From Methanomassiliicoccaceae archaeon (GTDB lineage Archaea > Thermoplasmatota > Thermoplasmata > Methanomassiliicoccales > Methanomethylophilaceae), in NCBI GenBank assembly GCA_016284295.1, contig JAEEOP010000038.1:37636-101635 (forward strand): a stretch of 64,000 nucleotides of DNA, in the 5' to 3' direction. The translations under genes were made by a program, and so were the position numbers. Shown here in pieces: positions 43,244 to 52,926 of the stretch; position 1 is the stretch's first letter, and the number at the start of each line of letters is the position of its first letter. Under the pieces are notes generated by a model. That model worked only from the letters and a program-made list of their open reading frames with translations, ran no database searches and had not been told where the DNA came from.

Positions 43244-43969
43244 TCATTGTCCCTGCGAATTCAGCTTCATCAGGAGCTGGAAGGCAGGTTCCATGCCGTT
43301 CTTGGCAGCCTTCGTGAGCCATTCCACGGCCTCGGAATAGTCCATCTTTATCTGATCGGACAGAGCGAGCGCTCCGAGGTTGTACTGCGCGGTGGGCTCC
43401 TCCTGCTCCGCCGCATCCCTGAAGTACCTCTCGGCCTTCGCCATGTCCTTCTCGTCAAGGTATATCGATCCCAGCATGGACTGAGCGTATGGGAATCCTT
43501 TGTCCGCAGCGCTCTCGAACCACTCCTTGGCCTTGTCCATATCGGGGGCCCCTAGGTATTCTCCCACGTAGAGCAGACCAAGATTGTACTCCGCCTTGAC
43601 GTCGCCTTTCATGGCGGATGTCATGAAGTACCTCTCGGCATCCTTGTACTCCCCTCTCTCGAACAGTATGCCTCCGTAACAGAGACATGCATCGGAATCG
43701 CCCTGGTCAGCCGAGAGCCTGAAGTACTTCTCGGATTCGGCACGGTCCTGTGGGATGCCTTCGCCGCTGTCCAGCATGAAGGCCAGATCGTACTGGGCAT
43801 CGGAATCACCCTGGTCCGCGAGCTCCCTGTATAGCTGCGCAGCCCTGGCCTTGTCCATCTCCACGCCCTCGCCGTTGCGGTACTTGGTCGCCAGGATGTA
43901 CTTCGCATCCGGGTTGCCCTGGTCGGCCATGCGCTGATAATCCTCGAGACTGAACTGCTGCTGTTCCAT
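43244..43969 (-). CDS. Sel1-repeat (TPR-like) protein
   Basis: 241 residues made of six to seven Sel1-like helical repeats of 36 residues, e.g. DAQYDLAFMLDSGEGI and AEYNLGLLYVGEYL, with the usual Ala, Gly and Leu positions. No signal peptide. Such solenoids scaffold protein-protein contacts; no partner is indicated. GGAGTG precedes the ATG. Confidence 0.88.
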   Translation of the reverse strand: MEQQQFSLEDYQRMADQGNPDAKYILATKYRNGEGVEMDKARAAQLYRELADQGDSDAQYDLAFMLDSGEGIPQDRAESEKYFRLSADQGDSDACLCYGGILFERGEYKDAERYFMTSAMKGDVKAEYNLGLLYVGEYLGAPDMDKAKEWFESAADKGFPYAQSMLGSIYLDEKDMAKAERYFRDAAEQEEPTAQYNLGALALSDQIKMDYSEAVEWLTKAAKNGMEPAFQLLMKLNSQGQ

Positions 43970-44056
43970 TGGAGCACTCCGACCGCTTACCGTACGGTCA
44001 GTAGATAACGATGTCGGATAGAAGTTGGGAAAGGGCCTTTCGGCCCGTTGGTGTTT

Positions 44057-45472
44057 TCAGATTTCCTTGGGGAGAGCGCTGTTGTACACGGCGTGGATCG
44101 CCTTGTACAGCATGTACTCGTCGGCCTTGGCGACGACCTCGACGGGTGCGTGCATGGACAGCACGGGGACCCCGATGTCGATGGTGTCGATGTTGTTGAG
44201 CGAGATGTAGGATGCGATGGTGCCTCCTCCGCCCACGTCGATCTTCCCGAGCTCTCCCATCTGCCAGGACACCCCGGCCTCCCTGAAGATCCTCTGGATG
44301 TAGTTGACCATCTCCGCGGATGCGTCGTTGGTGCTGTACTTCCCTCCGGCTCCGTCGTACTTGGAGAGGATCGGGCCGTGGTTCATGAAGGCGCAGTTGT
44401 TCCTCTCGAAGACCTCCGGCCAGGCGGGATCATAACCCGCTCCGACATCAGCGGACAGGCAGATGGATCTCCTCATCACGTGCCTGACCTCGCATCCGGC
44501 GTCCTGCGCCAGATCCTCGATGAAGTCCCTGAAGAAGTAGGACGCCATTCCGGTGGGTCCGTCGGAACCGGTCTCCTCCTTGTCAGCGAAGATCGTGACG
44601 GTGGTGTACTCAGGATCCTTCGTGTCGAGCTCTGCCATGAACTCCGCGTACGCGCAGGAGCTGTCGTCCTGTCCGTATCCTGCGACGAGGGACCTGTCGA
44701 ATCCGAGGTCCCTGGCCTTGAATGCGGGCACGGCGCAGAGCTCGGCAGATTCGAGATCATCCTCGGTGAATCCGTACTTCTCGTTGAGGATCTGCATGAT
44801 GGCGAGCTTGCATCTCTGGGAGACCTTCTCGTCGTCGAAGGGCCAGGATCCGATCAGGAGATTGAGCTGCTCCCCCTCGACGACCTTCGATGCGGTCTTC
44901 TGCATCTGGTCCCTGGCGAGGTGCACGAGCAGGTCGGTGATGATGAACGACGGGTCGGACTCGTCCTCTCCCACGTTGATGGTGACCTTCGTGCCGTCCT
45001 TGAGCATGACGACTCCGCGGATGGACATGGGCACGGTGGTCCACTGGTATTTCTTGATGCCTCCGTAGTAGTGGGTCTTGAAGTAGACCATCTCTCCGTC
45101 CTCGAAGAGCGGGTGGGGCTTGAAGTCCAGCCTGGGGCTGTCCAGGTGGGCGACCGATACGCGGATACCCTCGGATACGGGCTTCTTTCCCATTGTGCAC
45201 ATGATGAGATCCTTGTCACGGTTGTTCAGGTAGAACTTGTCCCCTGCCTTGTACTTCTTGCCGTGCACGTACTCGGTGTACTTGTGCTTCTTGAGAATGG
45301 GTATGGCGTATGCCACTGCCTCGCGTTCCGTCTTGCAGGCGAGGAACTTCTTGTATCCCTCGCAGAACTTCGATGCCTCCTCGAGGAACTTGGGATCCTT
45401 CTCTCCAAGGCTCTGGGGCTTCGACAGCAAATCATCGGCCAGTTTCTGGCCTTTGGACTTCTTCTCTGCCAT
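44057..45472 (-). CDS. M18-family aminopeptidase
   Basis: A 471-residue cytosolic metallo-aminopeptidase (aspartyl aminopeptidase group). Metal ligands and catalytic residues fall in VSVAHLDSPRLDF, FADKEETGSDGPTG and VLSMHAPVEV, in family order. Length is normal. Monocistronic; it ends 84 nt from the Sel1 protein gene. Likely trims peptides released by the proteasome or from uptake. Confidence 0.93.
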   Translation of the reverse strand: MAEKKSKGQKLADDLLSKPQSLGEKDPKFLEEASKFCEGYKKFLACKTEREAVAYAIPILKKHKYTEYVHGKKYKAGDKFYLNNRDKDLIMCTMGKKPVSEGIRVSVAHLDSPRLDFKPHPLFEDGEMVYFKTHYYGGIKKYQWTTVPMSIRGVVMLKDGTKVTINVGEDESDPSFIITDLLVHLARDQMQKTASKVVEGEQLNLLIGSWPFDDEKVSQRCKLAIMQILNEKYGFTEDDLESAELCAVPAFKARDLGFDRSLVAGYGQDDSSCAYAEFMAELDTKDPEYTTVTIFADKEETGSDGPTGMASYFFRDFIEDLAQDAGCEVRHVMRRSICLSADVGAGYDPAWPEVFERNNCAFMNHGPILSKYDGAGGKYSTNDASAEMVNYIQRIFREAGVSWQMGELGKIDVGGGGTIASYISLNNIDTIDIGVPVLSMHAPVEVVAKADEYMLYKAIHAVYNSALPKEI

Positions 45473-45515
45473 GCTAACAGCATTAAAAGGGTAGTAGTTA
45501 AGCTGTTTGTTGGTT

Positions 45516-45534
45516 GAAACGGTGAACCCGTTTC
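45516..45534 (-). terminator. Stem-loop at the end of the MTA phosphorylase gene
   Basis: GAAACGG and CCGTTTC pair around a 5-nt loop and overlap the stop codon of the minus-strand gene at 45533. There is no U-tract, so termination is uncertain. Confidence 0.35.
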
Positions 45535-46315
45535 ACTGCAGCGAACCGCAGTCCTTGGCGGCCTTGATGCACTCATGGCAGCCGTCGTGCTTGATCTTCG
45601 GAAGACCTGCTTCCAAGAGCCTGAGGACCCTGTCCAGGCACAGCGCCATGGTCTTCTTCACCATGTCGATGTCGACGGTCTCCTCCTTCCATGCATCGTA
45701 GTCGGTGATGGTCGCGATGCTGCAGTAGCACATGCCCAGCTCTCTGGCCAGCTGACACTCGGGGACGACGGTCATACCTATGATGTCTCCGAACTGCCTG
45801 AACATCTTGCTCTCGGCCCTGGTGGAAAACCTGGGGCCCTCGATGCAGACGTACGTCCCGCCGTTGTGGAACTTGATGCTGAGCTTCTTCGCCGTTTCGG
45901 CGAATACCGCGTTGAGGTAGTCGCAGAACGGGTCCGGGATGGCGATATGTACGATCCTGTCGTCGAAATAGGTGTAGTCGCGCTTCTTCGTGAAGTCCAC
46001 GAACTGGTCCACCAGGACGAGGTCGCCGACGGCGTACTTCCTCTGGAGGGAGCCCACGGCGCATGCCGAGATCACATAATGGCATCCGAGCTCCTTCAGG
46101 GCGTACATGTTCGCCTTGTAAGGTACGGACGACGGCGGATAGGGCGTGGTGGTCCCATGGCGGTGAAGGAACGCTACCTCCACTCCGGCGATCTTGCCGA
46201 TGAGGATCTCATCGGAGGGCTTACCGTAGGGGGTGTCAGGGAATACCTTCTCTATCAGTTCGAAAGTATCGGGGTTGTAGATACCGGTTCCACCGATGAT
46301 CGCTATCTCGGGCAT
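45533..46315 (-). CDS. S-methyl-5'-thioadenosine (or inosine) phosphorylase
   Basis: A 260-residue purine nucleoside phosphorylase of the MTAP type. IAIIGGTGIYN, FLHRHGTTTPYPPSSVPYK, GSLQRKYAVGDLVLVDQFVD and CIEGPRFSTRAE are diagnostic. In methanogens the enzyme may act on methylthioinosine; sequence alone cannot separate the two. TATA-like AAATAAATATAAG is about 25 nt upstream of the ATG. It duplicates the MTA-cleaving role of the anchored nucleosidase at 38264. Confidence 0.92.
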   Translation of the reverse strand: MPEIAIIGGTGIYNPDTFELIEKVFPDTPYGKPSDEILIGKIAGVEVAFLHRHGTTTPYPPSSVPYKANMYALKELGCHYVISACAVGSLQRKYAVGDLVLVDQFVDFTKKRDYTYFDDRIVHIAIPDPFCDYLNAVFAETAKKLSIKFHNGGTYVCIEGPRFSTRAESKMFRQFGDIIGMTVVPECQLARELGMCYCSIATITDYDAWKEETVDIDMVKKTMALCLDRVLRLLEAGLPKIKHDGCHECIKAAKDCGSLQ

Positions 46316-46371
46316 GTGCTCTCATTCCCCTTCTTATATTTATTTTGATTGTGAGCTGGAGTGCTGGCACA

Positions 46372-47019
46372 TCACAGATGCCTTGTCATCTCGTACGGGA
46401 TCACATGAAGCGCCCTGTCGGCCTCCTCCTTGGTCATCCCGGCGCCGAGGGCCACGATCATGGCCTCCTCCTCGCTCATGAGGTTCTCAGGCTGGTGGGT
46501 GTCTGAATCTATGACCATCTTGGCCCCTGCGGCCCTGGCCATGTTGACGACGTGGCCGTTGGTGATGTTGTGTCCTGCCCTTCCGGTGACCTCAAGGATG
46601 ACGTCGTTGTCCTTCGCCAGCTGCGCTTCCTCCAGAGTGATGAATCCCGGGTGCGCGAGGATGTCTATCTCGGGGTTCTCGACGGATGCGCGGTTGGTCC
46701 CGGGCATGACGGGCTCAGTGACGGTCTCCCCGTGCACCACGATCCATTCCGCTCCGAATGACCTTGCCATCTTGGCGACCCTGTCGATCTGTCTCGGAGG
46801 GACGTGCGTGATCTCCACCCCCGGGATGACCTTGATGTAATCCTCGCAGAGGTCGATGGCCTTGACCATGTTGGTGACGACCCACTCCACGTTGGTCATG
46901 TCCACGTGGTCGGTAATCGCTATGAGGTCGTGGCCCTTGACCATGGCCCTACGGACAAGTTCCGCAGGGATCAGCTCACCGTCGCTGTAGACGGTGTGGG
47001 TGTGGAGGTCGGCCCTCAT
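46372..47019 (-). CDS. PHP-domain phosphoesterase, likely histidinol-phosphatase
   Basis: A 215-residue PHP phosphoesterase. Metal ligands fall in [46 protein letters not shown] and VIDSDTHQ, all intact. Its ATG overlaps the hisIE stop in ATGA, so it is the last gene of a his operon. No other histidinol-phosphatase is in the window, and PHP enzymes fill that role in many organisms; the function is inferred from context. Confidence 0.85.
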   Translation of the reverse strand: MRADLHTHTVYSDGELIPAELVRRAMVKGHDLIAITDHVDMTNVEWVVTNMVKAIDLCEDYIKVIPGVEITHVPPRQIDRVAKMARSFGAEWIVVHGETVTEPVMPGTNRASVENPEIDILAHPGFITLEEAQLAKDNDVILEVTGRAGHNITNGHVVNMARAAGAKMVIDSDTHQPENLMSEEEAMIVALGAGMTKEEADRALHVIPYEMTRHL

Positions 47020-47618
47020 TCGGCCCTCTCCTTCAGCTTCTTGTAGACCTCGGACATCGGCAGACCGGTCTTCTCGATGGCGACCATGGTGTGGTAGATC
47101 ATGTCCGCAAGCTCCCATGCCATCTCGTCCTTGTCCCCGTCCTTGATGGCCAGGGCGAACTCTCCAGCCTCCTCGATGACCTTCTTGCACATGCGGGTCT
47201 CGTCGTTGAACAGCTTGCATGTGTAGCTCTCGTCGGAGGGGTTCTCGTGCCTGTCCTGTATGACACGCCTGAGGTCCGGGAGGATGGCCATGGTCTCGTC
47301 GGTCTCCCCGTAGATGACCTCATCGAAGCACGAGGGCTTCCCGAGGTGGCAGGCCACTCCGGTCTGCTCCACCCTGACCAGCAGGGTGTCGGCATCGCAG
47401 TCGGTCTGGATCGACTTGATCTTCTGGACGTGTCCGGACTCCTCGCCCTTCTTCCACATCTTCTGCCTGCTCCTGGACCAGAAGTGCGTGTATCCCGTGG
47501 ATTTCATGAGCTCCACTGCCTCGGCATTGGCCCATGCGACCATGAGCACCTCGTTGGTGATCCAATCCTGGACCACGACGGGGATGAGTCCCTTATCATC
47601 GAATTTCAGTTCTGTCAT
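47016..47618 (-). CDS. hisIE: Phosphoribosyl-AMP cyclohydrolase / -ATP pyrophosphohydrolase
   Basis: A 200-residue fusion for steps 2 and 3 of histidine synthesis. HisI (1-110) has [33 protein letters not shown] and CHLGKPSCF with the zinc and magnesium ligands. HisE (115-200) has [19 protein letters not shown] and [11 protein letters not shown]. The start overlaps the hisF stop in ATGA. Confidence 0.96.
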   Translation of the reverse strand: MTELKFDDKGLIPVVVQDWITNEVLMVAWANAEAVELMKSTGYTHFWSRSRQKMWKKGEESGHVQKIKSIQTDCDADTLLVRVEQTGVACHLGKPSCFDEVIYGETDETMAILPDLRRVIQDRHENPSDESYTCKLFNDETRMCKKVIEEAGEFALAIKDGDKDEMAWELADMIYHTMVAIEKTGLPMSEVYKKLKERAE

Positions 47619-48367
47619 CTGACGTTCACCCCGTTGTCCCTGAGGTACTCCTTGACCTCGGCGACGGTGTATTCCTTGTAATGGAAGATGGATGCTGCCA
47701 ATGCCGCAGCGGCGTTGGTCTGCTGGAAGACCTCCAGTATGTGCTCCTTCGATCCGCATCCGCCCGATGCTATGACCGGGATGCTGACCTCGTCGGAGAT
47801 CAGCGCGGTGGGCTTGATGTCGTAGCCGTTCTTGACCCCGTCCGCATCCATGGACGTGAACAGGATCTCTCCTGCACCGCGGTCCTCGACCTCCTTGGCC
47901 CACTCTATTGCGTCTATCCCGGTGAACCTGGTCCCTCCGTGGGTGACAACCTCCCAGTGGTCGTCCTTCCACTTCCCGTCTATAGCGACGACTATGCACT
48001 GGCATCCGAACGCGTTGGAGCATTCAGTGATGAGCTCTGGATTCTGTACCGCTGCCGAATTGATCGACACCTTGTCCGCGCCCGCGTTGAGCGTGTTCCT
48101 GACATCCTGGGCGGACCTGATCCCTCCTCCGACACAGAGGGGGATGTTCAGCCCCTCGGCCGTCCTCGTGACCACATCCAGCATCGTGGCTCTCTCCTCC
48201 TGGGAGGCGGAGATGTCCAGGAAGGTGATCTCGTCCGCACCCTGGCCCTCGTAGTCGATGGCCATGGTCGGAGGATCGCCGACCTCCTTGATGTTCTTGA
48301 AATTGATCCCTTTGACGACCTTTCCGCCCCTCATGTCCAAACAGGGTATGATCCTCTTTGTGAGCAT
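47615..48367 (-). CDS. hisF: Imidazole glycerol phosphate synthase cyclase subunit
   Basis: A 250-residue TIM barrel. [19 protein letters not shown] carries the first catalytic aspartate; the second is in [14 protein letters not shown], and [12 protein letters not shown] binds phosphate. Coupled to hisIE downstream and 4 nt after hisB. The glutaminase partner hisH is not in the window. Confidence 0.96.
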   Translation of the reverse strand: MLTKRIIPCLDMRGGKVVKGINFKNIKEVGDPPTMAIDYEGQGADEITFLDISASQEERATMLDVVTRTAEGLNIPLCVGGGIRSAQDVRNTLNAGADKVSINSAAVQNPELITECSNAFGCQCIVVAIDGKWKDDHWEVVTHGGTRFTGIDAIEWAKEVEDRGAGEILFTSMDADGVKNGYDIKPTALISDEVSIPVIASGGCGSKEHILEVFQQTNAAAALAASIFHYKEYTVAEVKEYLRDNGVNVR

Positions 48368-48371
48368 GGTA

Positions 48372-48920
48372 TCAGGCCATCCTAACCGAGCCCTTGTTGC
48401 TCAGTTCCGTTTCCCTCAGCTTGACCGCTTCCTTCAGGGCCTTTCCCATGGACTTGAATCCCGCCTCGATGATGTGGTGCTCGTCGAATCCGCGGATGAC
48501 CAGTATGTGCAGCGTCATCCCTGCGCTCATCGCGAAGCTCCTGAAGAAGTGCACGTACAGCGGGTCGGGGCAGTCCGCCTCGCAGTAGGGCCTGTCCACC
48601 AGGTCCAGCGAGGTCATGACCATCGCATCGTCCATGACGACCGTGGCGGTCGCCATCCTCTCTATGGGAGCATCGCCGATGGCCTGTCTCATGGCCTTGC
48701 CCAGGGTGATCGCCACATCCTCTATCAGATGGTGGTCGTTGTCTCCGGTCGCTTTCATCTTGAGATCGAACTCCGCATACCTTGCCAGAGTCTCGACCAT
48801 GTGCTTCAGGAACTGGATGTCGCAATCGACATCGAAACAGCCCTTACCGTCGAGATCGAGATCCACGGAGACTGTCGTCTCCCTTGTCTCGCGTTCCAAA
48901 GTAGCTACCCTTCCGGCCAT
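48372..48920 (-). CDS. hisB: Imidazoleglycerol-phosphate dehydratase
   Basis: A 182-residue manganese dehydratase, first gene of this his cluster. Both signatures are present: [16 protein letters not shown] and [18 protein letters not shown]. The expected FDVDC and DRPYCE are also there. AT-rich TCTATTATTATG about 35 nt upstream is the likely promoter. Confidence 0.95.
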   Translation of the reverse strand: MAGRVATLERETRETTVSVDLDLDGKGCFDVDCDIQFLKHMVETLARYAEFDLKMKATGDNDHHLIEDVAITLGKAMRQAIGDAPIERMATATVVMDDAMVMTSLDLVDRPYCEADCPDPLYVHFFRSFAMSAGMTLHILVIRGFDEHHIIEAGFKSMGKALKEAVKLRETELSNKGSVRMA

Positions 48921-49040
48921 GTTAACGTCTGACCGAACGTTATCGACATAATAATAGATTGCTCGATACTGTAAGAAGTGAGATGATATAAGGGAGTTTG
49001 ACCGACGGCCTCGGCGGCCGCCGGTATGGATAGGACGGTA

Positions 49041-51110
49041 TCACTCCTCGACCGTGACCTCTACCTCGACCTCTACGGGTTCGGGCAGAGGCTCGGCCTT
49101 GGGCTCCTCGATGGCGACAGACTCGGCGGCAGCTTCGACCGCCATGTCCTTCTTATACTTCTCCGGGATCGGGACCCTCTTCGCGGTGGATTCGCCGGAG
49201 GGGTTCAGGGGCAGGAGCGCATCGAGGTACTTCTGCTTGGCAGGGCAGTCCACGAACGCGTACTCGAACACATCACGGAGGGTCTCCATGGTGTAGATCT
49301 CGATCATGTCGTAGTACTTCCTGTCGATCATGACATCCTTCTCGTTCTCCTTGGGGATGAGAGCGACCTTGATTCCGGAGTTAGCCGCGGCCTCCAGCTT
49401 GGCGGTGACTCCACCGATAGGCATCACGGTACCCCTGACATTCAGGGATCCGGTCATCGCCAGGTCCTGGCGGATCGGGATGTTCTCCAATGCGGATATG
49501 ATGACGGTCGCCATCGTGACCGATGCGCTGTCCCCGTCGACACCGTTGTATGCGGCCACGTACTCCAGGTGGATGTCCAGTTCGGACAGGTCCGTGAGGG
49601 TGTACTTCTTGATGACCGCCGCGATGTTGTCCACGGCCTCCTGCGCGATCTTTCCGAGCTGTCCGGTGGCGATGATCTTTCCGCCCTTCTTGCTGAGTGC
49701 GGGGGTGACCTCTGCTGCCAGGGGCATGACCATTCCGGACATCTCCGAGGAATTGCCGTTGGACAGAACAGCGAGACCGTTGATGAGTCCGACGGCCTCT
49801 CCCTCGTTGTGGAAGAGCTGGTATCTCATCATTCCCTCGATCTGCTTGTCCGCGATCTGCTGCTCGAGGCTGCGGGCCGTCGCCCTTGCCGCCATGACAT
49901 GTTCGGCGGTGACGATCTTGTCGCCCTTGTTGACAGCCATATCTCCTGCGATACGGACGAGTCCTCCGAGCTCCCTCATCCTGAGGGTGATCTCTCCCTT
50001 CTTGCCGGACCTGCGCTGACCCTCCTTGAGGATCTCGCCGACGGCGTACTTGTCGAACGCGGGGATCTTCTCATCCTTCCTGATCTCCTGTGCGACGAAC
50101 CTTGCGATGTTCAGACGGTTCTCGTCGGAGTCAGGCATGTTGGTCTCCATGTAGACCTCGTATCCGTATCCCCTTATCCTGGACCTGAGCGCGGGGTGCA
50201 TCCCCTGGATTGCATCCAGGTTACCTGCGCAGACAAGGATGAAGTCACAGGGCACGGGTTCGGACTTGACCAGGGCTCCGGAGGAGCGCTCGGACTGTCC
50301 GGTGATCGACATCTTCTTCTCCTGCATGGCGGTGAGGATTGCCTGCTGGGATTCGATCCTGAGGAGATTGATCTCATCCATGTACAGCACTCCCTTGTTC
50401 GCCTTGTGGATACATCCGGCCTCGATCCTGTCGTGCGAGGGGGTCTCGAGACCTCCGGACTGGAAAGGATCGTGCCTGACATCACCGAGCAGGGCACCTG
50501 CGTGGGTTCCCGTCGCATCGACGAACGGCGGCATATCGCCCGGATCGTGTCCCACGAGGACCTTGGGCACGATAGCGACCTCCGTCCTGGGCTGCATCGG
50601 GTTTCTGAACAGTATGATGATGAGGAACACACCCATGAACGCCAGCAGCGCCACGGTGTATCCGAAGAACATCGCACCGATGAGTCCTAGGATCAGCAGC
50701 GCGATGCAGATGTAGATGTAAGCGGTGTTCTTCTGGTTCTTCTGAGCGTTCGCGGCGGCCTTCTGGTCCGCGACGATCGCCTTTCCCTTACCAGCGGGGA
50801 AGGTCCTGATCCTGGGCTCGTTGAAATCCTCGGGGTTGTGATATGCAACGATGTCCTCAAGGGCCTCCTTGGGCAGATACTCGACCATAGAGTTGGCCAG
50901 CATGGACTTACCCGTTCCGGGCTCTCCGATAAGCATGACATGCCTCTTCTGCAGAGCGGCCTTCTTCATGATCTCGACGGCCCTGTCCTGACCTATGACA
51001 CGGTCCGCCATGACCTTCGGTATCTCGATGTCGGCGGTCGTCTCGAATGTCTGTTGATCCACCCATGCCTCGACGGACAATCTGGATCTCTTCTGTGCGT
51101 CTTCTGTCAT
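49041..51110 (-). CDS. lonB: Archaeal membrane Lon protease
   Basis: A 689-residue ATP-dependent protease anchored in the membrane. Walker A IGEPGTGKSM is at about residues 61-70; two membrane helices (about 130-170) are inserted before Walker B (GVLYMDEINLL), as in archaeal LonB. The protease domain has the catalytic serine in GVDGDSASVTMA and lysine in GGVTAKLEAA. The C-terminus ends in an acidic Glu/Val-rich tail. It begins 16 nt after a transglutaminase-like gene, probably as one operon. Confidence 0.97.
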   Translation of the reverse strand: MTEDAQKRSRLSVEAWVDQQTFETTADIEIPKVMADRVIGQDRAVEIMKKAALQKRHVMLIGEPGTGKSMLANSMVEYLPKEALEDIVAYHNPEDFNEPRIRTFPAGKGKAIVADQKAAANAQKNQKNTAYIYICIALLILGLIGAMFFGYTVALLAFMGVFLIIILFRNPMQPRTEVAIVPKVLVGHDPGDMPPFVDATGTHAGALLGDVRHDPFQSGGLETPSHDRIEAGCIHKANKGVLYMDEINLLRIESQQAILTAMQEKKMSITGQSERSSGALVKSEPVPCDFILVCAGNLDAIQGMHPALRSRIRGYGYEVYMETNMPDSDENRLNIARFVAQEIRKDEKIPAFDKYAVGEILKEGQRRSGKKGEITLRMRELGGLVRIAGDMAVNKGDKIVTAEHVMAARATARSLEQQIADKQIEGMMRYQLFHNEGEAVGLINGLAVLSNGNSSEMSGMVMPLAAEVTPALSKKGGKIIATGQLGKIAQEAVDNIAAVIKKYTLTDLSELDIHLEYVAAYNGVDGDSASVTMATVIISALENIPIRQDLAMTGSLNVRGTVMPIGGVTAKLEAAANSGIKVALIPKENEKDVMIDRKYYDMIEIYTMETLRDVFEYAFVDCPAKQKYLDALLPLNPSGESTAKRVPIPEKYKKDMAVEAAAESVAIEEPKAEPLPEPVEVEVEVTVEE

Positions 51111-51126
51111 TTTTTCCCCGTTCTCC

Positions 51127-52191
51127 TCAAATGTTTCCTGTCCTGATGGCGTAGACCAGACCCAATATCACTATGAGCCCCAGCACTCCCATCAGGAGCT
51201 TCTCTCCGTACAGCTCGAGGAACGAAGGCCCTCCGACCTGCACGTACTTGTCCTTCGACACCTGGGGCAGCACGAAATCGTTAGGTCCCGTAACCTCCAG
51301 GTCCGTGTAATGCGCCGATGACATCGAGTATGTCCTGCCGTCGAAGCTTATCTCCGTCAGGTATCCTGCGATGCCTGCGGACGACGAGTACGACGAATCG
51401 ACGATGTACCATGATTTCTTTGTTACCCCGCTCTGGTCCCCCTCGAGGTAGACGTAGTTCCAGAAGCTGAAGTTCTCCTCCTTCGCCTGGACCGCGTATC
51501 CCGATACGGTGATGGCGGGGATATTGTTCACCGTGCAAAGCTGCACGAAGGCCTGGGCTACCCCGGCGGATGTGGACTTCTTGTCCACGAGGGCGTTGTA
51601 GATGTTGCTGATCTTGCCCTCCCCGTCCTTCTGGAAGGTGATTCCGGAGAGAGTTCCCATGATGGACCTGACCTTGTCCGCCTCAGTGTTCCCCGAGGGC
51701 TTTATCTTCTGGATGGCCTCGTTGAGGGCCTTCATCGAATCGGACGTGATCCCTTCGGGGACCGTCAGCGAGAAATTCGCCTTGTCGACGGCGTAATACC
51801 AGGTCTCCTGACCGTCGATGGTCTGCTTGACCTTGACCGTAGTCACCGCAACGTCGGGCCTATCGACCGGATAATTCCAGATGTACGGAATCATGGGATT
51901 CGTGAGATAGCAGGCGGTTATCGCCTCGTTCACGGTGTACTCCGCATATTCCTCCGCATCCGCGGCCGTCTCGTACAGGCTGGTCTTGGAGAAGTCGATG
52001 GAGAACTCCTTGGTCGTGGAATCGACCGATGTCGCCTTGGACACCTCCTTGTAGACCTGGATGCCGTTGCCGTCCAGCTGCGAGTAGTAGCTGAACAGTT
52101 CGGTGTCGTCCGAATCCACCTCCATAGCTGGGAATAGGACAGCTGCCGCTAGCACGAATACAGCCAGCAAAACACCGAACTTTCTAACCAT
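51127..52191 (-). CDS. Exported transglutaminase-like protein lacking catalytic residues
   Basis: 354 residues: signal peptide (about 5-22), a large external part and a C-terminal membrane helix (about 331-350). Residues 190-270 follow the transglutaminase-like fold: NALVDKKSTSAGVAQAF, IPAITVSGYA, FSFWNYV and WYIVDSSY. Active members have Cys at the position of Ser208 and His at the position of Ser242, so the Cys-His pair is missing and only the Asp is kept. Likely a binding or scaffold protein. It is 16 nt upstream of lonB and has a TATA box (CATAATTATAAG) about 30 nt before the ATG. Confidence 0.82.
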   Translation of the reverse strand: MVRKFGVLLAVFVLAAAVLFPAMEVDSDDTELFSYYSQLDGNGIQVYKEVSKATSVDSTTKEFSIDFSKTSLYETAADAEEYAEYTVNEAITACYLTNPMIPYIWNYPVDRPDVAVTTVKVKQTIDGQETWYYAVDKANFSLTVPEGITSDSMKALNEAIQKIKPSGNTEADKVRSIMGTLSGITFQKDGEGKISNIYNALVDKKSTSAGVAQAFVQLCTVNNIPAITVSGYAVQAKEENFSFWNYVYLEGDQSGVTKKSWYIVDSSYSSSAGIAGYLTEISFDGRTYSMSSAHYTDLEVTGPNDFVLPQVSKDKYVQVGGPSFLELYGEKLLMGVLGLIVILGLVYAIRTGNI

Positions 52192-52242
52192 AATCAGCCC
52201 ATATCGGCTTTGTTCTTATAATTATGTCTAGGACTCTCGGAC

Positions 52243-52926
52243 TTATCGCAACTGCCTGACCAGGTCCCTCAGCCGGTCCTTGTCCGCCTTGTCCACCCTG
52301 TAGGAGTCGCGGATCTTCTGCAGGGCCTTCCTGCGCACGTCATCGTTAAGCCGATCGGACAGCATCGCGGGCTCCGTCCTGTCCGGGAAATGGACGTAGC
52401 AGACGGACAATGCCCAGGCTGCGCCCATCCTGTAGTAGTAGCCCTCGTTGTCATGGGACAGGATGTCCCCGATCAGCCGATCGACGTGCGCATCGTCCAT
52501 GAAATGGCTCATCCTCATGATCAGCGAGACCCTCATGCGGAACTCGTCTCCCGAATCGATCAGGGATGCAAAGTACGAATGGACTGCCTCGGCATCCTCC
52601 TTGGGGAACTTCCAGGACTGGCAGAACATGTCGTTGGTGGCCCAGTTGTCCACGTACGGCAGGAAACCCTCCGTCCTGGCTATGCGCTCCTCTGTGGGCA
52701 TCGGAGCGGTGGCGATGACCAGGCAGTGAAGCAGCTCCTCCTCGTAGGTCTCAGGAATCCCTTCCAGGAAGGACTCCCAGTCGTCCTTGATTATCATCTT
52801 GGCTATGCGCCTCAGGTCCGGGGCCCTCACGCCCATCACCCCCTCCTTCCCCGGGATCAGCCCGGACATGAAGTCGCGGTACTTCGGATCGACGCAAGCC
52901 TCCAATTCGGCGCGGTGATCGATCAA
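52243..52926 (-). CDS. DNA alkylation repair protein, AlkD-like
   Basis: A 227-residue helical HEAT-like protein of the DNA alkylation repair family. GVRAPDLRRIAKMI, YVDNWATNDMFC and MGAAWALSVCYVHFPD are family-like; the last two bracket the base-excision pocket. It starts with TTG 52926 inside the 3' part of the ogt frame, so both alkylation repair genes are one unit. One of three genes here that end in TAA. Confidence 0.88.
   Translation of the reverse strand: MIDHRAELEACVDPKYRDFMSGLIPGKEGVMGVRAPDLRRIAKMIIKDDWESFLEGIPETYEEELLHCLVIATAPMPTEERIARTEGFLPYVDNWATNDMFCQSWKFPKEDAEAVHSYFASLIDSGDEFRMRVSLIMRMSHFMDDAHVDRLIGDILSHDNEGYYYRMGAAWALSVCYVHFPDRTEPAMLSDRLNDDVRRKALQKIRDSYRVDKADKDRLRDLVRQLR

Noticed and set aside
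48995..49025. GC-rich near-palindrome after lonB as a terminator
   Set aside because: The arms have a mismatch and no U-tract follows on the minus strand; not strong enough to list.
49026..50690. A 554-codon open frame antisense to lonB
   Set aside because: LonB motifs on the minus strand are complete; the antisense product is low-complexity in character with no recognisable fold.
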